From Leisingera caerulea DSM 24564 (GTDB taxonomy: Bacteria; Pseudomonadota; Alphaproteobacteria; Rhodobacterales; Rhodobacteraceae): 64,000 nt of DNA. The translations under genes and the position numbers were made by a program. Numbering within the stretch: position 1 is the first letter of the stretch; the number at the start of each line of letters is the position of its first letter. This document shows, piece after piece, positions 27,706 to 38,441 of the stretch. The stretch is from assembly GCF_000473325.1 (NCBI RefSeq), contig NZ_KI421513.1, forward strand, positions 3,171,217-3,235,216, in the 5' to 3' direction. Below the pieces are notes generated by a model. That model worked only from the letters and a program-made list of their open reading frames with translations, had not been told where the DNA came from and made no database searches.

Positions 27706-28659
27706 TCAGGAGGAGCAGCTGGCCCCCCCAAGGACACAGAACTTGGCGCAATGGGGGTGGTTCAGCTGCACCGGATGCTCGGCCTCGGCCAGGGTCGTGC
27801 CCAATTCGAACTCAGGCGCGTAGGGCAGCAGCGTGCAGGCCAGAACGGCGGGTGTCTCTGCGCCTTTGCGCTTGACCACCATCCGCGACGAGGCGCACAT
27901 GACGCTGTCCGGCGACTTGTTAAGGATACCCCAGCAAGCACTTGTGATTTCGGGAACTTCCACGGTTTCGTCCATCTCCGGGAACAGCACTGTCTGGCCC
28001 GGATCCTGCGCGTCGATGGCAAAGCCATGCGCGGCAAACAGTGCGGCATACCCGGCGCGGGCCTGCGCTTCGCTTTCCGACCAGACGGTGCGGCCGGCCA
28101 CGGCCATCCGGAAGCCATTGTCGCGCAGCCATTCCATGCCTTCGATGGTCTTGGCAAAGCTGCCGCTGCCGCGTTCCTTGTCGTGCAGTTCGGCGCTGTG
28201 GTGGTCGACGGAGATCCGCAGGGTCAGCTTGCCGGCAAATTGCTCATGCAGGTCCAACAGTCCGGCTTTCACTGTCTTGCGCATCATCGGGCGCATGGCG
28301 TTGGTCAGGATGAGCACCTCAAAACCGCGCTCCAGCGCGGCGCGGGCCATGCCGGTCATCTCGGGGTTCATGAAGGGTTCGCCGCCGGTGAACCCGATTT
28401 CCCGGACCGGCCAGCTGCGCTCCGCAATCTGATCCAGATAGCCTTGCACCTCGGCCTCGGTCAGATAGACCAGCGCATCGTTGGTGGGGGAGCTCAGGAT
28501 ATAGCAGTTGCTGCATTCGATATTGCACAGCGTGCCGGTGTTGAACCACAGGGTTTCCGGGCGGCTGAGCGGCACAGAGGCGCGTTGCTGACCATCTGCC
28601 GTCACGTAAGCGTCTTGAAACTTGCCTAGGTTCGCGACGGGTTTTTGCAGGTCTTTCAT
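27706..28659 (-). CDS. Radical SAM protein of unknown substrate, 317 aa
   Basis: The iron-sulfur motif is Cys45, Cys49 and Cys52 in GTLCNIECSNCY, and the SAM-binding GGEP is at residues 92-95 (IGFTGGEPFMNPE). Beyond the barrel, cysteines occur in ITSACWGI, SVMCASSRM and VLACTLLP, and in a C-terminal HPHCAKFCVLGGASCSS. These could hold an auxiliary cluster, SPASM-like but irregular. I do not recognise the exact subfamily. No peptide precursor is evident next to it; the convergent RTX-like gene is the only close neighbour. Confidence 0.8.
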   Translation of the reverse strand: MKDLQKPVANLGKFQDAYVTADGQQRASVPLSRPETLWFNTGTLCNIECSNCYILSSPTNDALVYLTEAEVQGYLDQIAERSWPVREIGFTGGEPFMNPEMTGMARAALERGFEVLILTNAMRPMMRKTVKAGLLDLHEQFAGKLTLRISVDHHSAELHDKERGSGSFAKTIEGMEWLRDNGFRMAVAGRTVWSESEAQARAGYAALFAAHGFAIDAQDPGQTVLFPEMDETVEVPEITSACWGILNKSPDSVMCASSRMVVKRKGAETPAVLACTLLPYAPEFELGTTLAEAEHPVQLNHPHCAKFCVLGGASCSS

Positions 28660-28799
28660 GCAGATGTCCTCTGGGGCAGTTCCTTTCGCCGGAAGCTACC
28701 TTATACTGGGCCCGAAATGAAAGCAGCCGGGCGGGCACATGACAGGGATGTGAGCGGCAGTGTGCCGCGCCTGCACCGGCTTAGACAGGAAGAACAATA

Positions 28800-30275
28800 A
28801 TGGTTTCGCGTGTCATACCGGTCGACCCGTTTGACCTGGTGGTTTTTGGCGGCACTGGCGATCTGGCGCAGCGCAAGATCCTGCCGGCGCTGTTCCGCCG
28901 CCACTGCGCCGGGCAGCTGCCCGGCGGCGAGCGGATAATCGGCGCCGCGCGGACCGCCATGAGCAGCGCGGATTACCGCACCGTCGTGGCAGAATCGATC
29001 CGCGAGCACGCGGGCCCCAAGGCCTGCGGCGGCGGTGCGCTGGAGTCGTTCCTGGAACGGGTCAGTTACGTCGCGCTGGATGCCTTGGGCGAGGCGGGCT
29101 GGCAGCAGCTTTGCCGCGCGCTGGAGGGGGCGGGGGATGAGCGGGTCCGCATGTTCTATTTCTCCGTCGGGCCGGGCCTGTTCGGGCCGCTGGCGGAACG
29201 GCTGCACCGGTATGGCCTGGCTACGGCGCACACCCGGATCGTGGTGGAGAAACCCTTTGGCCGCGATCTGGCCTCCGCGCGGGAGCTGAACCGGACGCTC
29301 GCCAGCCATTTCGACGAAGGCCAGATCTACCGGATCGACCATTACCTGGGCAAAGAGACCGTGCAGAACCTGATGGCGGTCCGGTTCGGCAACATGCTGT
29401 TCGAACCGCTGTGGAACAGCCAGTATGTCGACCACATTCAGATCACTGTGGCCGAAACCGTCGGTGTTGAAGGGCGCGAGGAGTATTATGAGCGCGCCGG
29501 CGCCATGCGGGACATGATGCAGAACCATCTGATGCAGCTGTTGTGCCTGATCGCGATGGAGCCGCCGGCCAAATTCGACCCGGACGCGGTGCGCGACGAA
29601 AAGCTCAAGGTGATCCGGGCGCTGGACCCGGTTGAACCGCACCATATTGTGCGCGGCCAGTACCAGGCCAGCCTGGACCCGGAGGCGCCGCATCCGTCCT
29701 ACCGCGGGCTGGTCAACAACCCGCGCAGCACGACCGAAAGCTATGTGGCGCTGAAGGCGCATATCAGCAACTGGCGGTGGGCGGGCACGCCGTTCTACCT
29801 GCGCACCGGCAAGCGGCTGGTGAACCGGTCCTCGGTGATCAACGTGATGTTCAAGGACGCGCCGCATTCGATTTTCGGCGCCGAGGCAGGCCGCCATGCC
29901 AACCATCTGAAGATCCGCCTGCAGCCGAATGAAGGCATTACCCTGAGCGTGACCATCAAGGAGCCGGGGCAGGGCGGGATGCGGCTGATTGATGTGCCTC
30001 TGGACATGAGCTTTGCCGAGGCGCTGGGGCCGGAAGGCGGCGATCCGCCAGATGCCTACGAACGGCTGATCATGGATGTTGTGCGCGGCAACCAGACGTT
30101 GTTCATGAGAGGCGACGAGGTGGAGGCCGCCTGGGCCTGGACCGATCCGCTGATTGCGGGCTGGAAGTCCCGGGGAGATGTGCCTAAACCTTATGAAAGC
30201 GGCAGTACCGGACCGGGGGATGCCGATTTGCTTATGCGCCGCGACGGGCGTGAATGGAGGGGGATAAACCCATGA
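28800..30275 (+). CDS. zwf: Glucose-6-phosphate 1-dehydrogenase, 491 aa
   Basis: Oxidises glucose 6-phosphate to 6-phosphogluconolactone, the entry to the Entner-Doudoroff and pentose phosphate routes. The nucleotide loop is VVFGGTGDLAQRK at residues 14-26, and the active-site signature RIDHYLGKETVQN is near residue 178. The substrate segment VRFGNMLFEPLWN follows. Length is standard. Its stop overlaps the pgl start as ATGA, and pgl and pgi follow, so the three form one operon. Confidence 0.97.
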   Translation: MVSRVIPVDPFDLVVFGGTGDLAQRKILPALFRRHCAGQLPGGERIIGAARTAMSSADYRTVVAESIREHAGPKACGGGALESFLERVSYVALDALGEAGWQQLCRALEGAGDERVRMFYFSVGPGLFGPLAERLHRYGLATAHTRIVVEKPFGRDLASARELNRTLASHFDEGQIYRIDHYLGKETVQNLMAVRFGNMLFEPLWNSQYVDHIQITVAETVGVEGREEYYERAGAMRDMMQNHLMQLLCLIAMEPPAKFDPDAVRDEKLKVIRALDPVEPHHIVRGQYQASLDPEAPHPSYRGLVNNPRSTTESYVALKAHISNWRWAGTPFYLRTGKRLVNRSSVINVMFKDAPHSIFGAEAGRHANHLKIRLQPNEGITLSVTIKEPGQGGMRLIDVPLDMSFAEALGPEGGDPPDAYERLIMDVVRGNQTLFMRGDEVEAAWAWTDPLIAGWKSRGDVPKPYESGSTGPGDADLLMRRDGREWRGINP

Positions 30276-30943
30276 AATTCAACGAATACCCTGACCAGGA
30301 CATGCTGGCGATTGAAGTCGCGAATGAAATTGCCGGAGACCTGAAAACACATCTTCTGCACCATGACACAGCCTCCTTTGCGGTCGCCGGCGGCACCACG
30401 CCCGGGCTCATCTTTGACGATCTTTGTGCGGCGGATATCGAATGGGACCGGGTGCATGTGATGGCGACCGATGAACGCTGGGTGCCGCAGGAGCATGCGC
30501 GCTCAAACGCGGCGATGATCCGCAGCCGGCTGCTGCAGGACCGGGCATCTGTGGCCCAATTCATGCCGTTCCACATCCCGGAACGCGAACCGGAGGATGT
30601 GCTGGCGGAACTCGAAAGCCGGGTGGTTCCGGAGCTGCCGCTGTCGGTGCTGCTGCTGGGTATGGGCGAGGATATGCACACCGCGTCCCTGTTTCCCGGC
30701 GCCGCAGGAATTGTGGCAGCGCTGGAGCCGGATGCGCCTGCACTCACCGTCATGCGTCCGGACAGCCAGCCGGAAGCCCGGGTCAGTCTGACCGCCCGTG
30801 TGCTGGATGGCGCGATCGCGAAACACCTGGTGATTTTTGGCGATGCCAAACGGCGGGCGCTTGAACGGGCCGTGTCGCTGCCGCCGGAAACTGCGCCAGT
30901 CCAGGCTGTGTTGTCCGAGGTCTCCGTTCATTGGGCACCTTGA
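30272..30943 (+). CDS. pgl: 6-phosphogluconolactonase, 223 aa
   Basis: Hydrolyses 6-phosphogluconolactone made by Zwf. The protein is of the DevB/Pgl type related to glucosamine-6-phosphate isomerase: AVAGGTTPGLIFDDL near residue 35, MATDERWVPQEHARSN near 70, and LLLGMGEDMHTASLFPGA near 130. The ATG at 30272 overlaps the zwf stop by ATGA and is preferred to the earlier in-frame ATG at 30254, which would overlap zwf further. It ends 17 bases before pgi. Confidence 0.95.
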   Translation: MKFNEYPDQDMLAIEVANEIAGDLKTHLLHHDTASFAVAGGTTPGLIFDDLCAADIEWDRVHVMATDERWVPQEHARSNAAMIRSRLLQDRASVAQFMPFHIPEREPEDVLAELESRVVPELPLSVLLLGMGEDMHTASLFPGAAGIVAALEPDAPALTVMRPDSQPEARVSLTARVLDGAIAKHLVIFGDAKRRALERAVSLPPETAPVQAVLSEVSVHWAP

Positions 30944-30960
30944 TTTCAGGAAAGTTAACT

Positions 30961-32565
30961 ATGTTCGATGCCTTGAAGACGCTGCATGCCGAGAAATGCG
31001 GCGGGAAAATTCCTGAGCTGTTTGAAAACGACCCGCAGCGTGCCAGCGCCTTCAGCGTGCGGTTCGAAACGCTGCTGTTCGATTATTCCAAGACCCGGAT
31101 CACTGCGAAGGTGCGCGAGGGCCTGGTCGCACTGTGCGAGGCGCAGGACGTCGCCGGGCGGCGCGCGGCGATGTTCGGCGGCGGTCTGATCAACGAGACC
31201 GAACAGCGCGCTGTGCTGCATACCGCTTTGCGCGATCCGGACGGGCCGGAGATGCTGGTCGATGGAGAGGACGTGCGCGCGCCCTTGCGGAAAACGCTGG
31301 AGCGGATGGAGGACCTGGCGCGCCGGGTGCGCTCCGGCGCCTTGGCCGGACCGGGCGGCACCTTCACCGATGTGGTCAACATCGGCATTGGCGGATCCGA
31401 CCTGGGGCCGGTGATGGCAACGCTGGCGCTGGCGCCCTATCATGACGGCCCGCGCTGCCATTTTGTGTCCAACGTCGACGGCGCCCACATTCATGACATC
31501 CTGCAACGGATTGATCCCAAAACAACTTTGGTGATCGTCGCCTCCAAGACATTTACTACCGTTGAAACCATGACCAATGCCGCCACGGCGCGGCGCTGGG
31601 TAGAGGACGGCGGCGGCGACCCGGCGCGCCAGTTTCTGGCGCTGTCGACCTCCGAGGAAGAGACAGCCGCCTTCGGCATTCCGCGCAAGCATGTGTTTGG
31701 CTTTGAGGATTGGGTTGGCGGCCGCTATTCGGTCTGGGGGCCGATCGGGCTGAGCCTGATGCTGGCGGTCGGGCCGGAGCATTTCCGGGATTTTCTGGCG
31801 GGCGGCAAGTCGATGGATGACCACTTCCGCGCGGCGCCCTGGGAACAGAACATGCCGGTGATGCTGGCGCTGACCGGGATCTGGCACCATCAGGTCTGCG
31901 GTTACCCGACCCGCGCCGTGCTGCCCTATGACCAGCGGCTGCGGCGGCTGCCGGCGTACCTGCAGCAGCTGGAGATGGAATCAAACGGCAAATCCGTTGC
32001 TATGGACGGCACGCCGCTGCCTTACAATTCCGGCCCGGTTGTCTGGGGGGAGCCCGGAACCAACGGCCAGCACGCCTTTTACCAGCTGCTGCATCAGGGC
32101 ACCACGGTGGTGCCGGCGGAATTTCTGGTCGCGGCCAAGGGGCATGAGCCGGAACTGGACCAGCATCACCAGCTGCTTGTGGTGAACTGCCTGGCGCAAT
32201 CCGAGGCGCTGATGCGCGGCCGCAGCCTGGAAGAAGCCTGCGCGCTGATGAAGGCTGAAGGCTATGAAGGCGCTGAGCTGGAGCGGCAGGCGCGGCACCG
32301 GGTGTTCCCGGGCAACCGGCCCTCCACCACGCTGGTGTACCCGCAGCTGACGCCCCATGTGCTGGGCCAGATCATCGCGCTTTATGAACACCGGGTGTTC
32401 GTCGAGGGCGTGATTTTGGGCATCAACTCCTTTGATCAATGGGGCGTGGAGCTGGGCAAGGAACTGGCCGATTCCCTGCTGCCGCTGCTGCGCGGCCAGG
32501 GGTCTGCGGACGGGAAGGACGGGTCAACCCGTGCCCTTCTCAAATTTGTTCAGGACGCGCAATAA
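30961..32565 (+). CDS. pgi: Glucose-6-phosphate isomerase, 534 aa
   Basis: Interconverts glucose 6-phosphate and fructose 6-phosphate. Sequence features are NIGIGGSDLGPVMATLAL, the VASKTFTTVETMTNA phosphate site, VWGPIGLSLMLAVG, and the C-terminal signature with GINSFDQWGVELGKELA. Length is near the E. coli value (549). It is the last gene of zwf-pgl-pgi, which together feed hexose phosphates into the Entner-Doudoroff route typical of this group of bacteria. The start ATG at 30961 is closest to the family N-terminus. Confidence 0.97.
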   Translation: MFDALKTLHAEKCGGKIPELFENDPQRASAFSVRFETLLFDYSKTRITAKVREGLVALCEAQDVAGRRAAMFGGGLINETEQRAVLHTALRDPDGPEMLVDGEDVRAPLRKTLERMEDLARRVRSGALAGPGGTFTDVVNIGIGGSDLGPVMATLALAPYHDGPRCHFVSNVDGAHIHDILQRIDPKTTLVIVASKTFTTVETMTNAATARRWVEDGGGDPARQFLALSTSEEETAAFGIPRKHVFGFEDWVGGRYSVWGPIGLSLMLAVGPEHFRDFLAGGKSMDDHFRAAPWEQNMPVMLALTGIWHHQVCGYPTRAVLPYDQRLRRLPAYLQQLEMESNGKSVAMDGTPLPYNSGPVVWGEPGTNGQHAFYQLLHQGTTVVPAEFLVAAKGHEPELDQHHQLLVVNCLAQSEALMRGRSLEEACALMKAEGYEGAELERQARHRVFPGNRPSTTLVYPQLTPHVLGQIIALYEHRVFVEGVILGINSFDQWGVELGKELADSLLPLLRGQGSADGKDGSTRALLKFVQDAQ

Positions 32566-32622
32566 GGCGCTGCCCGGGAAGCCGCCCCGGTCAGCGCTGG
32601 CAGGTACACCCCGCGCAGCCCC

Positions 32623-33105
32623 TCAGGGCATCGTCACGTTGCTGGTGATGGTGTTCACGAACTTGCCTGTTTCCGGGTCGGTCAGGGACGAAAACGAGCC
32701 GCCGCCCTTTGCATCAGCCCACGGGCCGCTGCCGCCGCTCAGGGTCCAGCTGCCTGTCAGCGCGCCTGATTGGTCCATGCCTTCGGCGTCCCAGTGCAGC
32801 ACGACCTTTTCACCTGCACCGTCAGTAAAGGCGCAGATGCCGCCGCCCTCGACCTCGCCAGAGGCGACCTCAACCGCTCCGAAGCAGGGGCCCGCGGCGC
32901 CGTTCATCGGATGCTCAGCCTCTTCCATTTTCACATTCTCATAGGAACTGCTGATCTGCATCACCATATGGCCTTCGGCAATCTGGTTGACGGAACTGGT
33001 GGAGATGCCGGTGCCTTCGCCCGGCTGATCCCAGGTCGTGCCGGCCAGTGCGGCTCCTGCGCCGAATGCACATAGCAATGCCGCGGTCAAACAATAACGT
33101 GTCAT
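32623..33105 (-). CDS. Small secreted protein, 160 aa, unknown function
   Basis: A signal peptide (YCLTAALLCAFGAGAALAG) ends in an ALA site near residue 20. The mature part is glycine- and serine-rich with a beta-strand pattern (GSWTLSGGSGPWADAKGGGSFSS). Two cysteines (GPCFGAV and GGICAF) could form a disulfide. I do not recognise the family. The ATG at 33105 follows a GGAGGG ribosome-binding site, which decides the start over the upstream in-frame codon at 33120. It converges on pgi. Confidence 0.7.
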   Translation of the reverse strand: MTRYCLTAALLCAFGAGAALAGTTWDQPGEGTGISTSSVNQIAEGHMVMQISSSYENVKMEEAEHPMNGAAGPCFGAVEVASGEVEGGGICAFTDGAGEKVVLHWDAEGMDQSGALTGSWTLSGGSGPWADAKGGGSFSSLTDPETGKFVNTITSNVTMP

Positions 33106-33264
33106 ACTGATACCCTCCAAACCATGCCGCCTGCACCTTGCTGGCGTGCGATATCAGTTTAGCACACTTCGGCCTGCGCCGCGCGGCGAGCATCCCGCGG
33201 CCGGGCGAGGACTGGCGCACGGTCAGGTAGGCTGTGGTTAAGCTGTTGATATGTTGGAAGATTT

Positions 33265-33338
33265 TGGAGCGGGTAGCGGGAATCGAACCCGCGCGTTCAG
33301 CTTGGGAAGCTGACAGGCTACCATTACATCATACCCGC
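33265..33338 (-). tRNA. tRNA-Gly, anticodon CCC
   Basis: Acceptor arms GCGGGTA and TACCCGC pair fully. The anticodon stem TCAGC/GCTGA encloses the loop TTCCCAA, giving anticodon CCC. The T arm has GGTTCGATTCC, and CCA is encoded at the 3' end, 74 bases in total. It closely resembles E. coli glyU. Confidence 0.95.
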
Positions 33339-33352
33339 CTGTGAAGAGCAGG

Positions 33353-33379
33353 ATTATGCTGCAGCGCCAAAGAGGTCAA
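33353..33379 (-). promoter_or_regulatory. Promoter of tRNA-Gly, placed inside a hairpin
   Basis: On the minus strand TTGACC and CATAAT are separated by 15 bases. Initiation would fall about eight bases before the tRNA 5' end. The spacer overlaps one arm of the inverted repeat at 33359-33390. Confidence 0.45.
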
Positions 33380-33390
33380 GGGCGCTGCAG
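33359..33390. terminator. 10-bp inverted repeat after the ferredoxin-ASKHA gene
   Basis: CTGCAGCGCC and GGCGCTGCAG pair perfectly around a 12-base loop, 25 bases past the stop of the upstream minus-strand gene. No T run follows. The right-hand part of its loop contains the -35 of the tRNA promoter. Confidence 0.5.
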
Positions 33391-33414
33391 CGGAAATTTC
33401 CGGGCCTTTTCGGA

Positions 33415-35463
33415 TCAGCCGCGGCGGCGGCGGCGGCGGCCTCCGCCAGCGCCTTCGCTGTCTCCGCCGCCGGTGTTGAAGTTCACCTGCGGCAGGGTCA
33501 CCACGGTTTCCAGGATCGGGAAGGGTTCTGCCGAGTTCGGGATCGCCGAGGCGTTCACGAAATGCTCCTGGAAGCGGGGCTCGACGGCAGTTTCGATCTT
33601 CTCAATCCGCCGAACGGTTTCCTCGATCTCGCTGCGCGCTTCGGTGTTCAAGAGCGCGATGCGGGCGCCGGTGCCTGCGGCGTTGCCAGCCGATGTGACT
33701 TTCTCCAGCACGCAGTCGGGGATCATGCCCAGCACCATCGCGTGCTTGGCAGAGATGTGCGCCCCGAAGGCCCCGGCCAGCACGACGCGGTCCACGGTGT
33801 CGACGCCGAACTTGTCCATCAGCAGGCGCGCGCCGGAGTAGAGCGCCGCCTTGGCCATCTGGATCGCCCGGATGTCGGGGTTGGTGACGGTGATGGTCGG
33901 CCCGCCCTCAGCAGAGCCATCCCACAGCAAATAGGCGTTGGTGCGCCCGTCCTGAATGCAGCGTGAAGAACCGGTCTGTTCCGCCGAGCCGATCAGGCCG
34001 GAGGCATCCAGCACACCGGCCAGGCGCATTTCGGCAATCGCCTCGATGATGCCGGAGCCGCAGATGCCGGTAATGCCGGTGGTGGCGATGGATTCGGCAA
34101 AGCCGTCCTCGTCCGACCAGACATCAGAGCCGATCACCCGGAAGCGCGGTTCCTTGGTTTCCGGGTTGATCTCGACCCGCTCAATCGCGCCGGGCGCGGC
34201 GCGCTGGCCGCTGGAGATCTGCGCGCCCTCGAACGCGGGGCCGGTGGGGGAGGAGCAGGCCAGCACCTTTTCCTTGTTGCCCAGCAGGATCTCGGCGTTG
34301 GTGCCGACGTCGACGACCAGCACCAGATCCTCGGATTTGTCGGGCGCCTCCGACAGCGCCACCGCGGCGGCATCTGCGCCGACGTGGCCCGCGATACAGG
34401 GCAGCAAGTAGACACGGGCGGCGGGGTGGATGTTCAGATCCAGCTCCGCTGCGCGCAGTGCCAGCGAATTGGACGTCGCCAGGGCAAAGGGCGCCTGGCC
34501 CAGCTCAAACGGGTCGATGCCCAGGAACAGGTGGTGCATCACCGGGTTGCAGACAAAGACCGCATCCACGATCAGCGCCTTGTCGATCTCCGCCTCAGCC
34601 GCGATCTGGGTGAACAGCGCGTTCATGCCCTCGCGCACCGCGCGGGTCATTTCCTGGTCGCCGCCCTTGTTCATCATCGAATAGGACACCCGGCTCATCA
34701 GGTCTTCGCCAAAGCGGATCTGCGGGTTCATGATGCCGGAGGAGGCCACGACCTCGCCGGTTTGCAGATCGCAGAGATGCGCGGCGATGGTGGTGGAGCC
34801 GAGGTCGACCGCCAGGCCGTAGATCGAGCCTTCGTAGAAGCCGGGCCAGATGTGCATGATCTTGGGCGGGTGGTTTGCATCGCCCAGGTGCACGGCGACG
34901 GTCACCTTCCAGCCGCCTTTGCGCAGGGCAGGCTGCAGCACGCTCAGGATGTGCAGGTCGGTCTTAACCCCCTTTAAGTTCCACTGCGCTTCCAGGGCCT
35001 CAATCAGCCGCTCCATATCGCCGGTGGGCTTGTGCATGTCGGGTTCTTCCACCTCGACATAATACAGCCGGGTGGAGGGGTTCATGGTGATGTCGCGGGC
35101 CTCGGCGCGCTTGCGCACCACCTGGCGGTGGACCTGGCTTTCCGGCGGCACGTCGATCACGACGTCGCCCTGCACGGTGGCCTGGCAGCCCAAGCGGCGT
35201 CCGTCGATAAGGCCGCGCTTGTCCTTATAGCGCTGCTCGACCTTGTTCCATTCGCTCAGCGCGCCCTCCTGCACGGTGACGCCGTGCTTGGGAAACTCGC
35301 CATAGGAGGGCGTGATCTGGCACTTGGAACAGATGCCGCGGCCGCCGCAGACCGAGTCGAGGTCGACCCCCAGCTGCCGGGCGGCGGTCAGGATCGGCGT
35401 GCCGGCGGGGAAACGCCCGCGCTTTCCGGAGGGGGTAAACACAACGAGGGGTTCGTCAGTCAT
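33415..35463 (-). CDS. Ferredoxin-ASKHA ATPase of the corrinoid-protein reactivation type, 682 aa
   Basis: The first 90 residues are a plant-type 2Fe-2S ferredoxin (VCGGRGICSKC, then GRRLGCQA). The rest is an ASKHA ATPase domain of the DUF4445 kind (AVDLGSTTIAAHLCDLQTG and LVVDVGTNAEILLG). Relatives such as RamA use ATP to reduce the cobalt of corrinoid methyltransferase partners back to Co(I). No corrinoid protein or methyltransferase is seen in this window, so its partner must be elsewhere. The C-terminus is unusual: a glycine-rich tract ends in GGGRRRRRRG, encoded by six CGC codons. The ATG at 35463 starts the ferredoxin fold. Confidence 0.85.
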   Translation of the reverse strand: MTDEPLVVFTPSGKRGRFPAGTPILTAARQLGVDLDSVCGGRGICSKCQITPSYGEFPKHGVTVQEGALSEWNKVEQRYKDKRGLIDGRRLGCQATVQGDVVIDVPPESQVHRQVVRKRAEARDITMNPSTRLYYVEVEEPDMHKPTGDMERLIEALEAQWNLKGVKTDLHILSVLQPALRKGGWKVTVAVHLGDANHPPKIMHIWPGFYEGSIYGLAVDLGSTTIAAHLCDLQTGEVVASSGIMNPQIRFGEDLMSRVSYSMMNKGGDQEMTRAVREGMNALFTQIAAEAEIDKALIVDAVFVCNPVMHHLFLGIDPFELGQAPFALATSNSLALRAAELDLNIHPAARVYLLPCIAGHVGADAAAVALSEAPDKSEDLVLVVDVGTNAEILLGNKEKVLACSSPTGPAFEGAQISSGQRAAPGAIERVEINPETKEPRFRVIGSDVWSDEDGFAESIATTGITGICGSGIIEAIAEMRLAGVLDASGLIGSAEQTGSSRCIQDGRTNAYLLWDGSAEGGPTITVTNPDIRAIQMAKAALYSGARLLMDKFGVDTVDRVVLAGAFGAHISAKHAMVLGMIPDCVLEKVTSAGNAAGTGARIALLNTEARSEIEETVRRIEKIETAVEPRFQEHFVNASAIPNSAEPFPILETVVTLPQVNFNTGGGDSEGAGGGRRRRRRG

Positions 35464-35605
35464 GCCTGTGGCCTTCTCATTCCGCAATTTAGGCGGAGCA
35501 TATGGGCTTTTGCGGCAAGCGAAAGGCAATGGGCGGCATTTTCCCGTCTGCTGGCGCCATTTTTGGATATTTGATGACTTTAGGATGCGGGTTTGGGAGC
35601 GCCCG

Positions 35606-36772
35606 TCAGGTGGCCTGCTGCCGCTCAACCTTCTCCAGCCACGCCAGAATCTGCGCCCGGCTGCCGTCGAGTTGAGGCGCAGGGGGGCGGGTTGCGGGGT
35701 CCGGCAGGCCGCTCATCTTAATCGGATTGCCAGCTGACAAATATTCGGGGCGGCCATCATTGCCCAGAACATCCACGACCATGTTGCGGGCCAGGATCTG
35801 GGGATCCTGAAGCACCTGATCGACGGTCTGGATCGGCCCGGTGGGAATGCCGGCCTCTGTCAGCAGCGCGATCCAATGAGCCTTTGACTGCTCAAGGGTT
35901 ACCGCCTCGATCAACCGTTTCAAAAGGCGGGCGTTGTCGCAGCGGGCGGGGTTGGTGGCAAAGCGGGCGTCCCCGGCCAGCGGCAGCTGCAGCACATCGC
36001 ACAGCCGGGTGAACAGCGCGTCATTACCAGCCGCAATCACAAACAGCCCGTCGGAGGCGTGAAAGGTCTCAAACGGGGTGATCGAGGGATGCCGCGCGCC
36101 GGAAGGCTGCGGCGCTTCGCCGGTCACCGAGGTGATGGCGATGGCGTGTTCCAGCAGCGCCAGCTGGCTGTCGAGCATGGCCACGTCGACGAATTTGCCT
36201 TCACCGGTTTTCTGCACGTCAAGAAGTGCCGCCAGGATGCCGTGCCCCAGGAACATGCCCGCCACGATGTCGCCGATCGAGGCGCCGACCCGCACCGGCT
36301 CCCGGTTCTTTTCGCCGGTGATCGACATCACCCCGCCGCGGGCCTGGACCACCATGTCATAGGCTGGTTTCAGGGCATCCGGCCCGCTGTGGCCGAAACC
36401 GGAGACGGCACCGTAGATCAGCCGCGGAAACTGCGCGTGCAGCGCATCCCAGCCGTAACCCAGCCGCTGCATCACCCCGGGTCGGAAGTTTTCCAGCAGC
36501 ACGTCAGCCTGGGCCAGCAGCCGCTCGAATATGGCGCGGTCCTGCGGCGCCTTAAGGTCCAGCGCGATGCTTTCCTTGCCGTGGTTGATGGTGGCGAAGT
36601 ACGCGCTTTCGCCGTCTTTGAACGGCGGGAAGGCGCGGGTGTCGTCACCGCCTCCGGGGCGCTCCACCTTGATGACCCGGGCGCCCAGGTCCGACAGGAT
36701 CATGGAGCAGTAGGGGCCGGCCAGCACATGGGTGAGGTCCAGGATGGTAGTGTTTTCCAACGGTCGGGTCAT
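35606..36772 (-). CDS. CaiB/BaiF-family CoA transferase, 388 aa
   Basis: Class III CoA transferase. The N-terminus has TTILDLTHVLAGPYCSMILSDLGARVIKVERPGGGDDTR, which is the family signature, and the catalytic aspartate is expected in VDVAMLDSQLALLEH near residue 200. Acyl donor and acceptor are not deducible; formyl-, succinyl- and other carboxylate-CoA esters are used by relatives. It is 142 bases downstream of the ferredoxin-ASKHA gene start on the same strand, with no obvious functional link. Divergent from guaB. Confidence 0.9.
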   Translation of the reverse strand: MTRPLENTTILDLTHVLAGPYCSMILSDLGARVIKVERPGGGDDTRAFPPFKDGESAYFATINHGKESIALDLKAPQDRAIFERLLAQADVLLENFRPGVMQRLGYGWDALHAQFPRLIYGAVSGFGHSGPDALKPAYDMVVQARGGVMSITGEKNREPVRVGASIGDIVAGMFLGHGILAALLDVQKTGEGKFVDVAMLDSQLALLEHAIAITSVTGEAPQPSGARHPSITPFETFHASDGLFVIAAGNDALFTRLCDVLQLPLAGDARFATNPARCDNARLLKRLIEAVTLEQSKAHWIALLTEAGIPTGPIQTVDQVLQDPQILARNMVVDVLGNDGRPEYLSAGNPIKMSGLPDPATRPPAPQLDGSRAQILAWLEKVERQQAT

Positions 36773-36953
36773 GAGCAGTCCTGTTCGCGGTCCGGTGCGG
36801 CACAGTCCTAACGTTCCTGTGAAACAGGTCCTTGATGCAAGTCAGGAAAAGCCGGGTTTTCTGCACTGCAGGAATTCTTGCCCTCTGCCTCTTTTCCCCC
36901 GGCCGGTTCTGTGCCATAGGGTCACCGCCAAACGGGGTTATGCATGGGGATGA

Positions 36954-38405
<1,452 letters not shown>

Positions 38406-38441
38406 GCTGATGATGGCCGCATGTGAAATTGGGGCAGGGGC

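Noticed and set aside
26571..28659. RTX-like gene and radical SAM gene as a peptide-maturation system
   Set aside because: They are convergent, the first protein is far larger than usual precursors, and no leader-binding domain is visible.
33415..33445. CGG repeat as a minisatellite or assembly artefact
   Set aside because: It lies in frame at the end of a real gene and is only six units long; kept as a coding feature.
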